Source: Cordylochernes scorpioides (Eukaryota; Arthropoda; Arachnida; Pseudoscorpiones; Chernetidae). Taken from it: a stretch of DNA of 64,000 nt. The notes under the pieces are model-generated. The model was not told the origin of the DNA, did not search any database, and was given only the letters and a program-made list of their open reading frames with translations. A program made the position numbers and the translations under genes. Below, piece after piece: positions 10,700-21,494 of the stretch. Positions within the stretch are counted from its first letter, which is position 1, and the number at the start of each line of letters is the position of its first letter. The DNA is taken from the NCBI GenBank assembly GCA_030710605.1, contig CP092863.1, forward strand, positions 106,812,099 through 106,876,098, written 5' to 3'.

Positions 10700-10860
10700 A
10701 ACGTCAAAGATAGACGCCATCTATTGACCGTCTCCGCAAATAGTGGCCTCGGGTCGGGGACAAAGCCACAACACTAGCTTTGGCAAACTGATAAGCGTCC
10801 ACCTGGAGACCATGGTTTCGGGCTAATGGCCTTCGTCAGTCCAGGGTGGACTTTATTCCA
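10700..10860 (-). repeat. Ribozyme repeat family B, copy 1
   Basis: Minus-strand copy of the unit also found at 15.08-15.25, 26.09-26.23 and 56.57-56.76 kb. In 5'-3' order it has the hammerhead, 'cagtttgccaaagct', 'tttgtc' and an AGATGGCGT box (complement of 10714-10722). It has no ORF. Confidence 0.75.
10797..10851 (-). ncRNA. Type I hammerhead ribozyme, one stem II mismatch
   Basis: Order on the minus strand: stem I strand GTCCACC-C-TGGA, core CTGACGA, stem II AGGC/GCCC around CATTA, core GAAA, minimal stem III CC-AT-GG, cleavage triplet GTC, then TCCAGGTGGAC, which pairs with the first strand (11 bp, one bulged C). The stem II closing pair is A-C instead of G-C, so activity is doubtful. 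A very short stem III is characteristic of hammerheads in Penelope-like elements. Confidence 0.7.
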
Positions 10861-11195
10861 TGAAATTTACAATTAAAAGCTCTTTATGATCTTCACCACT
10901 TTAACCAGAAGTCCAATACAGGCACTATAATGTAAATAACTCTACAGTTTGAAAAATAAAAATACTCGAAATTTTATAAAAATATATATAAATATGTAAT
11001 TGCGGAAAAAGGGAATTTAAACATACATCTTATTAAAATATTTGAAAGACTACGAAACTTTTAAATTTGCATTTACAAATGGTTGTAAACATTAATATAA
11101 ATGTATATATGCATTTATTATATTTTATGTAGTTTTCTCTACCTATGTAAATAGGTTACCATGACATCTCGTTATGTCTTTGAAAGCGCTGACAA
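10861..11195. other. Unassigned AT-rich spacer
   Basis: No gene or repeat recognised. Confidence 0.4.
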
Positions 11196-11400
11196 AAAAA
11201 AAAAGACCGTACGGGGCAGATAGTAACCACGCCCCTTTGATCTTGGCGGCCGTAGAAGAGATCCTAATAGGCTGACGTTAATTGGTTGCCTCCCTGGAAT
11301 ATGTTATCTCCTTGGGGGCCGCCATTCAAGGCGCGGTATTGACGTCATTCCTTTGATCGGAATCCTTTCATAGTTTTACTGTTATTCTGGAACGTAAATA
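11196..11400. promoter_or_regulatory. Candidate regulatory island, GC-rich and apparently single-copy
   Basis: A moderately GC-rich block contains a perfect CRE palindrome TGACGTCA (about 11341-11348), a CACGCCCC GC-box (about 11230) and ATTGG (about 11280). No repeat elsewhere in the window matches it. It could be a host promoter or enhancer; no gene start can be tied to it. Confidence 0.3.
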
Positions 11401-11765
11401 TTCAAAGTGCGTTTTATATAAACAATAATTTACATAAAGCATATTTATTTCCCGTGTACGCGTTTCGGTGACTCTCTCTGCCACCTTTTTCATCTCCCTC
11501 TCTCTCTAACACACAAAAAAAGTTTTTTTCATATTATTTGTTCGATTTTTTTCTTCTTGAACAAATAGCAAAGAAATAGCTGATAGGAAGTCGATAGAGG
11601 GCCGCCTGAAACGTCAAGTAAATAATTACATAACATGTATTTAAATTGGAAACTTTTATTTAGACCCTTAATCTCACAAAATATTCTCTTTTAAGCTTCA
11701 ACAGAGGTAAAAAGCAAGAAAATTATTAATACATGTGTTTGTGGCCGACGATACAAGATATTTAT

Positions 11766-12893
11766 CATATACACCTCATGGACAAAGCTTAAGGAAGTGG
11801 AAAATATTTTATTTAGCCGGTCGTCATTTTTTGTTGTTGTTTAAGGAGACAGAGGTTGTTCACACTTGGTTATCTCATGTTTCTTCAATAAAGGTCACTG
11901 TAATATATATCAGAGTTATTTTCTGAATCCCGATATACATGCTTAAATGTAAAACTTCCTTTAGTTTTGTCCATGAGTGTATCTTTCAGAGTTAATATCT
12001 GAATCCCGATATACATGCTAAAAGGTACGACTTCCTTAAGTTTTGTCCATGAGTGTATATTTCAGAGTTAATGTCTCAATCCCGATATACATGCTAAAAG
12101 GTACAACTTCCTTAAGTTTTGTCCATGAGTGTATCTTTCAGAGTTATTGTCTCAATCCCGATATACATGCTAAAAGGTACAACTTCCTAAAGTTTTGTCC
12201 ATGAGTGTATCTTTCAGAGTTATTGTCTGAATCCCGATATACATGCTGAAAGGTACAACTTCCTTAAGTTTTGTCCATGAGTGTATCTTTCAGAGTTAAT
12301 GTCTCAATCCCGATATACATGCTAAAAGGTACAACTTCCTTAAGTTTTGTCCATGAGTGTATCTTTCAGAGTTATTGTCTCAATCCCGATATACATGCTA
12401 AAAGGTACAACGTCCTAAAGTTTTGTCCATGAGTGTATCTTTCAGAGTTATTGTCTGAATCCCGATATACATGCTGAAAGGTACAACTTCCTTAAGTTTT
12501 GTCCATGAGTGTATCTTTCAGAGTTATTGTCTGAATCCGGATATACATGCTGAAAGGTACAACTTCCTTAAGTTGTGTCCATGAGTGTATCTTTCAGAGT
12601 TATTGTCTGAATCCGGATATACATGCTGAAAGGTACAACTTCCTTAAGTTTTGTCCATGAGTGTATATTTCAGAGTTATTGTCTGAATCCGGATATACAT
12701 GCTGAAAGGTACAACTTCCTTAAGTTTTGTCCATGAGTGTATATTTCAGAGTTATTGTCTGAATCCGGATATACATGCTGAAAGGTACAACTTCCTTAAG
12801 TTTTGTCCATGAGTGTATCTTTCAGAGTTATTGTCTGAATCCCGATATACATGCTGAAAGGTTCAACTTCCTTAAGTTTTGTCCATGAGTGTA
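11766..12893 (+). mobile_element. Family S element with about 13 satellite monomers
   Basis: Head 'tacacctcatggacaaagct' with the usual spacer, then about 13 monomers of about 76 bp; the terminal phrase 'gtccatgagtgta' recurs every 75-77 bases. Variants (cccgat/ccggat, ctaaaa/ctgaaa) occur in blocks, including five neighbouring 'ccggat' monomers near the right end, which suggests local unequal exchange. No ORF. Confidence 0.8.
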
Positions 12894-13069
12894 ATTATAC
12901 TATCTCTAACCAGCAGAATGAATTTGAATTTTTTTCATAAAATGAGTTTCGTTTAAATGATATTTATTACTAATACAAAACAAAATAATCAATTCCTTCA
13001 ACTTAGTAATTACCTTAGATATATAACAATAACATAATAAAAAATGAAGAAGATTATTTTTATTTTTCA

Positions 13070-13180
13070 TTACAATAAAGTTACAAGACGAGATTTAGAG
13101 CCTCTTGGTTCTTCTTCAGTTGTTATCACTCTAACATCAGAGTTCCATTTGTAGAAGAATCCTCTGAGATTTTTGAAAGC
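13070..13180 (-). pseudogene. Possible C-terminal exon fragment, unidentified
   Basis: A minus-strand segment of about 36 codons reads GFFYKWNSDVRVITTEEE and ends at a stop at 13070-13072; 'aatctcag' upstream could be a splice acceptor. No family is recognised. It may be a last exon or a transposon gene relic. Confidence 0.2.
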
Positions 13181-13394
13181 TCATGTTTAAACAATATCAT
13201 AATAAAAGAAACGAGACTTTCTCTTTTTCCTTCTAATGTTTTACGTTACACAGATTATTTATCATTATATATGACGTTTATTTCATTGGTATTTCTGGTT
13301 CGTAGCAATTCATTGGTACCGTTAGTGCTACATTCTCTCGGTAAAATTTCCATCTACATATACAGATATATAGTTAGCTGGAAGTTATACTTCT

Positions 13395-13480
13395 AAGTAA
13401 TCCTGATGAAGAGCATGTTACTCGAAAGCTAGAGAAATATAAAATAGTGCAAGAAATTTAACCCTGGATATCTTGCTGAT
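13395..13480 (+). repeat. Ribozyme-type relic
   Basis: CTGATGA at 13413 and CGAAAG about 13 bases later bracket a GAG/CTC stem, followed by 'taaccctgga' as in the foldback at 8.46 kb. Stem I strands do not pair. Confidence 0.4.
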
Positions 13481-13594
13481 TTTATTGAATGAACTCTTTA
13501 GCATTATTTTTCTTTGTCAAACACAAACCCACTTCCTATCCATACTCATCATCAAATGCCCAACGTTTTGAAATATACAATAGAAGCACTATTT

Positions 13595-13800
13595 TCGCAA
13601 AGCCTTCGGAAATTACCTTCGTCAAATAAAAATAATATGATTATATAAAAGGGTGTACCTGAATCTGTAAAGAAAAAAAATATATATTTTTTTTCAAAAT
13701 ATTTCGAGATTGCTCCCTCTTTAACAATTTATTGCACAGTTTTTTTCTTTACAGATCCAGGTACGCCCTTTTAAATATTCTTAATTGATGGAACGCCGCC
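13595..13800. repeat. Foldback element
   Basis: 'gggtgtacctgaatctgt' and 'acagatccaggtacgccc' are inverted repeats around an AT-rich middle. Degenerate ribozyme-like 'gggagcaatctcgaaat' is readable on the minus strand. Confidence 0.5.
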
Positions 13801-15060
13801 TTTTGACTCAAAAAATAATATGATAAAATATAAAGACACTGAATAAACACACACACACATGATACAATGTTAAATTTAACAAATATGTAGAATGCATCGT
13901 AGCATTTCTGCTTTTAACACGAAATATTTCCGAAAGTTAGAATAGATTATCTCGTGAACAACATATATATGGTGATATTATACTATAATTTGACTCAATA
14001 TTATTATGTAACAAACAGATAACATACGAGTATGCCATACGTATATACCAAAATTGCATATAGCATATATGCAAATACAATGGCCATTATAGAACTCGGC
14101 CGAATCTAATTCCTCTATTAATAATTAGCGAGAGAGAGAGAGATAACGGTAGTTAACTATTCTCAAAGGAGGGTGAATAATTAAGAGGCAAGATCCGTAG
14201 CCCTAATAATGCGCAGCAGATCACCAAATAATTCATCGTCTGCCTCGAGATTAAGCTGGTATTTAACCGTTACCTGATTGGTTAGCGGATCATTTCACCC
14301 TAGTCGCAACCTATCGGGATAATTTCATTGTAGAAATGAATTTGGAGGTCAATGGTAACAATATATTTGCTTTAAAAAACAATAGAAGGTAGTTTTTGAT
14401 TTTATGAATTGATGCTCTTTCTATTCAATATTTTTACCAAAAGCTCCTAGCTGATTTCTAGCTTGAATTTCGCAACCCTTTACAATTTTTAAATTCCTAA
14501 AGAGTTTGAAGCAGATAAAAGTGGATTAGGGTGTTAAATTAATGAAAGAGAAAACCTGCTATTTGAGCAATTGAATGCCACTGATGAACCACTGCCATTA
14601 ATCGGAAAATATACAAACATTCACTAAATATATAGATATTGGTACATGTATATATATTATTGAAAACGATTTCTACTGATTTTAGAATATTTTATATAGA
14701 ATTATTGATCATTTTATTGATACATGAGTATATTTGTGATATTGAAGTCGTGGTAGAAATAATAAAACTGTTGAAATCATTATTTGCTAGTTTGTTTTAA
14801 TTAAGCTTATTAAATACATAATTTGAGAAAGTATTGCCTGATTTAAGGCGTCAGAATAAAAAAAAATAAAAGATTACATATTTACATATGTACAAAATAT
14901 TTGAGCCGGCCAACGGGAAACAACAACAATGGGTTTATAGAGAGAAATCCGCGACATCTGGTGGTCGACATTAACAGAGTAAATTAATCTAGAATTTATA
15001 ATTTTTAAAAAGAATATAATTTATATATAACATATATATAGATCAATATTCTCCTGGAAA
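13801..15060. other. Unassigned region with a less AT-rich block at 14130-14340
   Basis: No coding signal. The 14130-14340 block contains an inverted pair 'taacggtagttaa' / 'ttaaccgtta' and 'tgattggttagcgg', and is not repeated in the window, so it is a possible conserved noncoding element. The rest is AT-rich spacer. Confidence 0.3.
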
Positions 15061-15079
15061 AGTTTCAGTCAATATTTTC

Positions 15080-15250
15080 ACCCATAGATTTAGCCTAGTC
15101 ACTCTACCAACCCGAAACCATGGTCTCTAGATGGACGCTTCACAGTTTACCAAAGCTGGTGTTGTGGCTTTGTCACCGACCTGAGTTCGTTAGTTTGCAA
15201 AGACGGTCAATAGATGGCGCTTATTTTTAGCGTCTATTTTGCCGTAAAAT
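15080..15250 (+). repeat. Ribozyme repeat family B, degenerate copy
   Basis: 'cccgaaaccatggtctctag' and the downstream body match family B, and AGATGGCGC is at 15212-15220, but the CUGANGA core and 5' strand of stem I are lost. Confidence 0.6.
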
Positions 15251-15261
15251 GCGACACCACA

Positions 15262-15460
15262 AAGCACGAATGTTTCTTTTAAAACCAAATGAAACAAAAC
15301 TTATACTGTCCTTACTGCGATGAAAATATATTGGAGGGCTAGGCTGATCAGTGGGGAAGTGTGTCAGTGGTTTCGCTAAATAATACACCAGACCGCCTTT
15401 AGAGTTCTAATACTGTATTGGACGATTCTGTTATATATTCTTGAGCCAGACTGCGGTTTG
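15262..15460 (+). repeat. Family A relic
   Basis: 'actgtccttactgcgatga' and a diverged 'gatcagtgg...gtggtttcgc' segment match family A; the right end is missing. Confidence 0.5.
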
Positions 15461-15942
15461 GCAGATTCTTCGATCTTGATTCTCTTCTCAGACACATCTT
15501 GCATCTTTCCAGAACGTGTCTCAACCATCCTATAAGGTTAAACCAGTATAATAATAAGACAACTGTATTTTTAGGTAACACCTAGAATATCTCTTTATTT
15601 ATCACATCAAAGTTTAAAGTAGGTTGGGTATTTAGTGTATCAAAATATGAATTATTTTATAGTAATCATTATTTCATAATAATATTCTGTTTTATAAAAA
15701 TAAATAAATATAAAATTTAGATTTGAAATATATGGAAAATAATATTATAAATAATTTTTAAAATATGCGCATTAATCATGATGCAACAATATGATACACT
15801 GAAGGGCGGAATCTTAGTTATGGTATTTAAGCAAACTATGCACATAAGATTTTAGGACAGTAGAATCACATATAAATATTCGAATCGAGCATTACTCTTC
15901 CACAAACAATAAGGGCAAGGCTTCTTAGTAATATATTAAACA
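15461..15942. other. AT-rich spacer with a family A fragment
   Basis: 15790-15930 resembles the inner part of family A ('agattttaggacagtagaa', 'gagcattactcttcc'). The remainder is unassigned. Confidence 0.35.
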
Positions 15943-15969
15943 CTAGTAGAAAAGCCCGTCCAAGGACGG
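15943..15969 (-). other. Helitron-like 3' terminus (CTAG|T preceded by hairpin)
   Basis: On the minus strand a CCGTCC-TT-GGACGG hairpin is followed by nine bases and then CTAG followed by T. Helitron 3' ends carry a short hairpin near a CTRR end and insert before T. No Rep/helicase gene is seen, so any element would be non-autonomous. Confidence 0.4.
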
Positions 15970-16799
15970 CTAGAGCAGGTGGATTCCTAATTATATTTCT
16001 CACATTCCTTTTTGATACTTAATAATATGTAATCGGAAGCGTTCGAGGTAAAAGGTAAATATGTTAACTTTTCTATTAGTTAAATGATATTTTATATATT
16101 TTATAATTTTTCAAATCGACATCAAAATTGTTATTATAATTTAAAAAGAACAGTGAGCCAGAGATAAAAAAATATATTCGCAGTTTTTTTGTTACCAAAC
16201 AAACCAAATATGATGATAAATATCGACTTTAATTAATATAATAAAGAGAAACGGTCATTATTTTTTCTTTATATATAGGTTTTGCAACTTTAAGACATTT
16301 ATAAGAGACAACAATAAAAAACAATAATATAAGACAGCACAATTTAATTTTTTACTTTAACAACATTTTCATTTTTAGATTTTCTTTGAAACTCTAACAT
16401 CAATATGTTTTCGTTATTGAAAAACCTTAATTGGAAATAACATTATTCTTACTATTTTATTTAGTGTGTACTCTCAGTTGTACTCTCACGGCATAATATC
16501 AACATTTTATAGTATAGTGTAAAAATGTATAGTGTAAAAATGCAAAAAAAAAAACAAACGTTACACTATAATATAACACTATATAACACTATATAATATA
16601 ACAATGTGACATAGATCAATTTTCGATATATATTGAAATTTTATTCTATTTTATTTTGAGCGTCTATTTTGAATATTCACTAAATATCGAAATGATTATT
16701 AACTAAATATCGAATAAAGAATATAAATATTTAATAAAATAAAAAATACGCATAGGCATATTTAATATAAGCAATATTAAAATAGCTAATTTCTGGCGT

Positions 16800-17745
16800 A
16801 ATTAAATATTGGCGTATAAAATAGAATATTAAGAGAGTAGTTAGGGAACAAACATACATACAGACAAACAGACATTTTATGAAAAATGACCTTAACAAAA
16901 TAAAAACGGTGCTAAAATGAAAAATTAAAAATGAAAAATGTTATTAAAGTAAAATTTACTAAAGATTACTAAGATTTACTAAAATGAAAAATGTCGTCGT
17001 TAAAAGTAAGCATTTAAATATTTAGACTATAAAAATTAGAAAAGAGAAGGCAAGTATGAAAAGTTCTTTATGTATAAAAGAAACATTCGCGCTTTTAAAT
17101 CCTTTTATTTTATATGTATAGATGGCGCGTTATAGCTTTGTGTTAAAGTATGAAAAGTATTTAAAGTGTAAATTATGAATATTATCAAATATGTGGCTGA
17201 TGTGGCTAGTGTAAATTACGAATATTTATATATCAAATTATTTCGTTTTATTTCAATCAATGGCCGAGCGTGTCGCTAACGTAAAGCTTAACGTCGAGCT
17301 AAATGCGTATTTTTGCTAACTGCGTTATTTTTAAAAGTTTAAATATAATTTTGAAGTTACCTGAATAATTCCGGGACTAAATGTAATATGTATACGAAAT
17401 ATTGTCGTATAAAATAAAAATATTAAGAGAGGAGTTAGGGAACAAACAAACATCCAGACTACGTAACTTGAACACGTGACACAGAATGGACCAATCCTAT
17501 TCGGCTTCAACGAACAAACGCTTTATTATATGTGATTTAAAAGTTTAAATATAATTTTGCAGTTACCTGAATAATTCCGGGACTAAATGTAATATGTATA
17601 CGAAATATTGTCGTATAAAAAAAAATATTAAGAGAGGAGTTAGGGAACAAACAAACATCCAGACTACGTAACTTGAACACGTGACACAGAATGGACCAAT
17701 CCTATTCGGCTTCAACGAACAAACGCTTTATTATATGTGATAAGA
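16800..17745. repeat. Tandem repeat, about 206 bp, two near-identical units plus a relic
   Basis: 'aaaagtttaaatataatttt' occurs at 17333 and 17539 and the units continue almost identically to 'cgctttattatatgtga'. An older fragment ('gttagggaacaaacatac') lies at about 16838. AGATGGCGC is at 17120-17128 between them. Confidence 0.65.
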
Positions 17746-18060
17746 AATGTCCATAGTTTTCTAGAATACTATAACTAAGATTCCACTCTTCAGTGTAGCA
17801 TATATAAGCAGAATGATCCAATACAGTATTAGAGCTCTAAAAACAGTCTGTTGGATTAATTTAAAGAAACCGCAGGGAAGGGTTCTCCACTGATGAGCCA
17901 AGCCCTCCCAATACCTTTAATCGCAGTAAGGACAGTAGAAAGTTTGTTTTTATTTGGTTTAAAATAAACATTCATGCTTTACGGTTTTATTATCTACATA
18001 TAGATGGCGCGTTATATATTTAATGTAACTTGTGCATTTTTATCTAAGTTCTAATTATAA
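17746..18060 (+). repeat. Family A copy
   Basis: 'ccactgatgagcca', 'cgcagtaaggacagtaga' and the terminal AGATGGCGC (18002-18010) are present in normal order. Confidence 0.6.
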
Positions 18061-18194
18061 ATTGTGTCTCTCAATTTAATAATTATTTACATTAATACCT
18101 TTGCATTGAAAAAAAGTACAAAAACTTGAAAAATAAAACCGCTTAGTTTTTCAAATATTTACGCAATGCTAATTTTAAAAATATCCCAAAATAT

Positions 18195-18445
18195 TATAAG
18201 GCAATAACGCGCCATCTATTAATAAGAAAAGAAAACATTTAGGCATAAAGGTTTTTTTTTTAAATAAAACAAATTTCTACTATCCTTACTGCGATGAAAT
18301 AATAGATTGAGAGGGCTTGGCTTATCAGTGGTGGGTAAACAAGAGCCCAAGGCTTTTTCGAAAACTGTAAACGCGTCGTCTGATTTAGAAGCGTTTAGGC
18401 CAATTTAATCTACCAGACCGCTTTTCAGAGCTCTAATCTATATAT
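18195..18445 (-). repeat. Family A copy, inverted relative to the previous one
   Basis: It begins with the complement of the terminal box (GCGCCATCT at 18209-18217) and contains 'tatccttactgcgatga' and a diverged 'ggcttatcagtggtg'. Confidence 0.55.
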
Positions 18446-18479
18446 ATAATTGCCTTATTCTGTCTGAAGCTCACGGATA

Positions 18480-18856
18480 GAATGCGCGCCCATTGGCTGC
18501 CGGCGAACACGTGTCCTCCCTGCCCCCCTCTAGACAACCCTGTTATCATTACATACACCTGTCTATAGCGGCCATTCTAGACAACCCTGTTATCAGCAGT
18601 GTGTTACATCCACCTGTCTATACAAACCACCCTGTCCATAGCGGTCACCTTAGGCAACCCTGTAATCAGCAGTGTGTTACATCCACCTGTCTATACAGAC
18701 CACCCTGTCTACAGCGGCCACTCTAGACAACCCTGTTATCAGCTGTGTGATACATACACCTGTCTATACAGACCACCCTGTATATAGCGGCCATTCTAGA
18801 TAACCCTGTTATCAGGTGTGTGATACATACACCTGTCTATAGCGGCCTCTTTAGAC
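18480..18856 (+). repeat. Minisatellite, about 75 bp x 4.5
   Basis: The motif 'ctgtctatagcggcca' then 'agacaaccctgttatcag' then 'gtgtgatacatacac' recurs about every 75 bases. The array continues at 22628 beyond copia-1, which inserted into it. Open frames through it (HPPVYTDHP repeats) are artefacts of the period. Confidence 0.75.
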
Positions 18857-19104
18857 TGTTGAATATATGAATTCAATTTTAGACTTTAATATTTTATATA
18901 ATATTGTCACTGAATAATTATTTTAAATATTCTGTGGTATATCATCATTAATATTTCCATAGTTATCACTCCTCACTATTCTTATATATTATTACTTGTA
19001 TATAAATGGAAAGATATAGTTAGGCATAAATAAACTATTTTCAATTACTAAAATCGTATGTATTAATTTATAAAATAATATAAAACCCTAAAACCTTTCT
19101 AACA
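18857..19104 (+). repeat. copia-1 5' LTR
   Basis: 248 bp, TGTTGAATAT...TTTCTAACA. It is followed by GTGGCAGCATAAAGCG, a possible primer site (TGGCAGC) whose tRNA I could not identify. Confidence 0.9.
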
Positions 19105-19157
19105 GTGGCAGCATAAAGCGTGGTTATAACTTAAAATCTAAAATCGTAAAAATAAAA

Positions 19158-21494
19158 ATGGCTGCTGTTATGGAAGATATTTCGATTATAGATAAATTAA
19201 AAGACTCTGAAAATTTTGATATTTGGAAATTTCAAATTAACATTATTTTTAAAGCTAATAATTTAATTGAAACAATAAATGGCAAATTGTGTTTTAAAGA
19301 TCAAAAGGATGAAAAAGAAAAAAACGCATGGATAATAAAAGATGCTAAAGCCCAAAAATATATTATTTCGAGCATCGATAAAACGATATTAACACACATA
19401 ATACATTGTGAAAATGCCAAATCAATGTATGACACCATATGCAGAATATTTGAAAGAGATTATGAACAATTGAAATGTAAGCTGCTACAAGAATTTCACA
19501 CTTATAAATTTGATAAAAATGTAGACCTTGTAGCCAACATAAGTAATTTAAGAAATTTGGCTTTTAAACTCAATAATCTAAAACAGAACTTTGATGACAA
19601 TATTGTTATTTCAAAGATTTTAACAATTTTGCCAGAAGAATATAATTATTTTTGTACTGCTTGGGAGTCAACTGGAAAAGATGAAAAAACTATTGAAAAT
19701 CTAATATCAAGATTGACCACTGAAGAAATAAGAAGAAATAGACAGAGCCAACCAGAAGACCGAGTGGCTATGAATGCAACAAAACAAAAGGTATGTTTTA
19801 CTTGTAATAAACCAGGACATATATCTAAAAATTGCACCCAAAGAAAATTCTGCAAATTTTGTAAAAAAAATAACCATGAAGAAAAGGACTGTTTCTTTAA
19901 GAACAACAGTAAACCTGCTGCTAAAGTAAACAAAGAACAATGCAGAATATGTAAAAAGTTTAATCATAAAGAAAAAGACTGCTATTTCAGGAACAAAGAA
20001 AAGCAACCTCCCATTGCTTTCATTGCTGAACAAAGAGAAGAATATGATAAAAGATCATCAGTCACTTTCATTGTTGATAGCGGATCCACCTGTCACATGA
20101 TTAATGAAGAAAAGTTGCTTGATCATCAAAAAAAGTGTGATGTGAACATCAATGTTGCCAAAAAAGAAGAAGTTATGAGAGCAAAAACTTCAGGACAATT
20201 TAAGGGGAGACAATGTAACCTAAATGAAGTAATATTTGTGCCTGAATTATCAAAAAACCTTTTGTCAGTGACCTCAATTGTTAACAACGGAGGAGAAGTA
20301 AATTTTAAAGGTGATAAAGTGACAATTTTGAAAGATGGAAAAAAAGTTCTAGAAGGAGATCAACTTGAAAATGGACTTTGGGCTGTAAATATTGAACAAC
20401 ATTCTTCAAAGAAAAATGACTCGAACCTTACCTTACCAAGTGAAAACAAAACCCAAGAATGGCACAGAAAATTGGGACACATTGGAATGCAGAATCTAAG
20501 AAAACTTGAAAGTTTGGTTGATGGTATGGAGCTTAACAAATTGGAAAAACAGGAAAATGATGTGTGCGAAATTTGCATCATGGCAAAGCAAACTAGGAAG
20601 TCATTTGGAAATGAAAGATCTAGAGCTACCCGACCTTTGGAAATTGTTCATACTGATTTGTGCGGCCCAATAGAACCCTTAACACATGATAATAAGAAAT
20701 ATATAATGACATTTTTGGATGATTATACACATTTCTGTTATGTGTATTTGCTCAGCAATAAATATGAAGCAAAAGAATATATTAAAGAATATGTAAATGA
20801 AGTAGAAAGATTTTTAAATGCGAAAGTGTCAAAATTAAGGTGTGATAATGGCGGTGAATATGCCAATACGCAAGTTAAAGAATGGTGCAAAATGAAAGGA
20901 ATAATACTTGATTTTACAGTTCCATATACTCCACAATTGAATGGAAAAGCAGAAAGGTTGAATCGAACTCTGATTGAAAAAACCAGAGCACTTTTGCTGG
21001 ATTCCAAATTAAATAAGGAAATGTGGGGAGAGGCCACAAAAGTCGCTGCCTATTTAATCAACAGAAGCCCTTCAAATACAGTACAAACAACACCAGCACA
21101 GATGTGGTTTGGAAGAAAGCCTAATCTTTCTAATGTAAAATTATTCGGGAGTGAAGTGTATGTCAAAAAATTGGGAAACCTAAAAAAATTGGATAGTAAA
21201 AGTGAAAAATATTCACTTATCGGATACAGTGGAAATGGATACAGATTGTGGGACATGCAGAAAAGAAGGATTATAATTGCAAGAGATGTGGTGTTTACAG
21301 GAAAACTAACAAATGAAATGACCAGTGTCATTCAGCCAAGATACAGAGAAGATCTGGATTCTGAAATAGAGGAAAGTCAAGACACTAAAATGGAATTGGA
21401 TACCCATGATAAACCACAGAACTCGACCAATTCAAAATATATGTTAAGGAATAGAGAAAATATCAATAGACCTGAAAGACTAAAAGATTATTAG
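19158..21494 (+). CDS. copia-1 Gag-protease-integrase polyprotein (truncated Pol)
   Basis: A 778-residue frame from an ATG soon after the LTR. Gag carries three consecutive zinc knuckles starting near residues 213 (CFTCNKPGHISKNC), 232 (CKFCKKNNHEEKDC) and 262 (CRICKKFNHKEKDC); copia Gags usually have one, so a triplet is unusual. Protease active site DSGST is at about 307. A pre-integrase HHCC zinc site follows (WHRKLGHIG ... CEIC), then the integrase core with HTDLCGP, RCDNGGEY and the catalytic Glu in KAERLNR. The frame ends at a TAG where an apparent 2-base TA duplication shifts the reading frame; the rest continues in the next ORF. Gag, protease and integrase look intact; the copy cannot make RT. 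Confidence 0.85.
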   Translation: MAAVMEDISIIDKLKDSENFDIWKFQINIIFKANNLIETINGKLCFKDQKDEKEKNAWIIKDAKAQKYIISSIDKTILTHIIHCENAKSMYDTICRIFERDYEQLKCKLLQEFHTYKFDKNVDLVANISNLRNLAFKLNNLKQNFDDNIVISKILTILPEEYNYFCTAWESTGKDEKTIENLISRLTTEEIRRNRQSQPEDRVAMNATKQKVCFTCNKPGHISKNCTQRKFCKFCKKNNHEEKDCFFKNNSKPAAKVNKEQCRICKKFNHKEKDCYFRNKEKQPPIAFIAEQREEYDKRSSVTFIVDSGSTCHMINEEKLLDHQKKCDVNINVAKKEEVMRAKTSGQFKGRQCNLNEVIFVPELSKNLLSVTSIVNNGGEVNFKGDKVTILKDGKKVLEGDQLENGLWAVNIEQHSSKKNDSNLTLPSENKTQEWHRKLGHIGMQNLRKLESLVDGMELNKLEKQENDVCEICIMAKQTRKSFGNERSRATRPLEIVHTDLCGPIEPLTHDNKKYIMTFLDDYTHFCYVYLLSNKYEAKEYIKEYVNEVERFLNAKVSKLRCDNGGEYANTQVKEWCKMKGIILDFTVPYTPQLNGKAERLNRTLIEKTRALLLDSKLNKEMWGEATKVAAYLINRSPSNTVQTTPAQMWFGRKPNLSNVKLFGSEVYVKKLGNLKKLDSKSEKYSLIGYSGNGYRLWDMQKRRIIIARDVVFTGKLTNEMTSVIQPRYREDLDSEIEESQDTKMELDTHDKPQNSTNSKYMLRNRENINRPERLKDY

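Noticed and set aside
11890-12893. CRISPR-like array
   Set aside because: The repeats are contiguous 76-bp monomers without unique spacers in an animal genome; it is a satellite.
18493-18787. Proline/histidine-rich ORFs
   Set aside because: They follow the 75-bp minisatellite period and have no domain.
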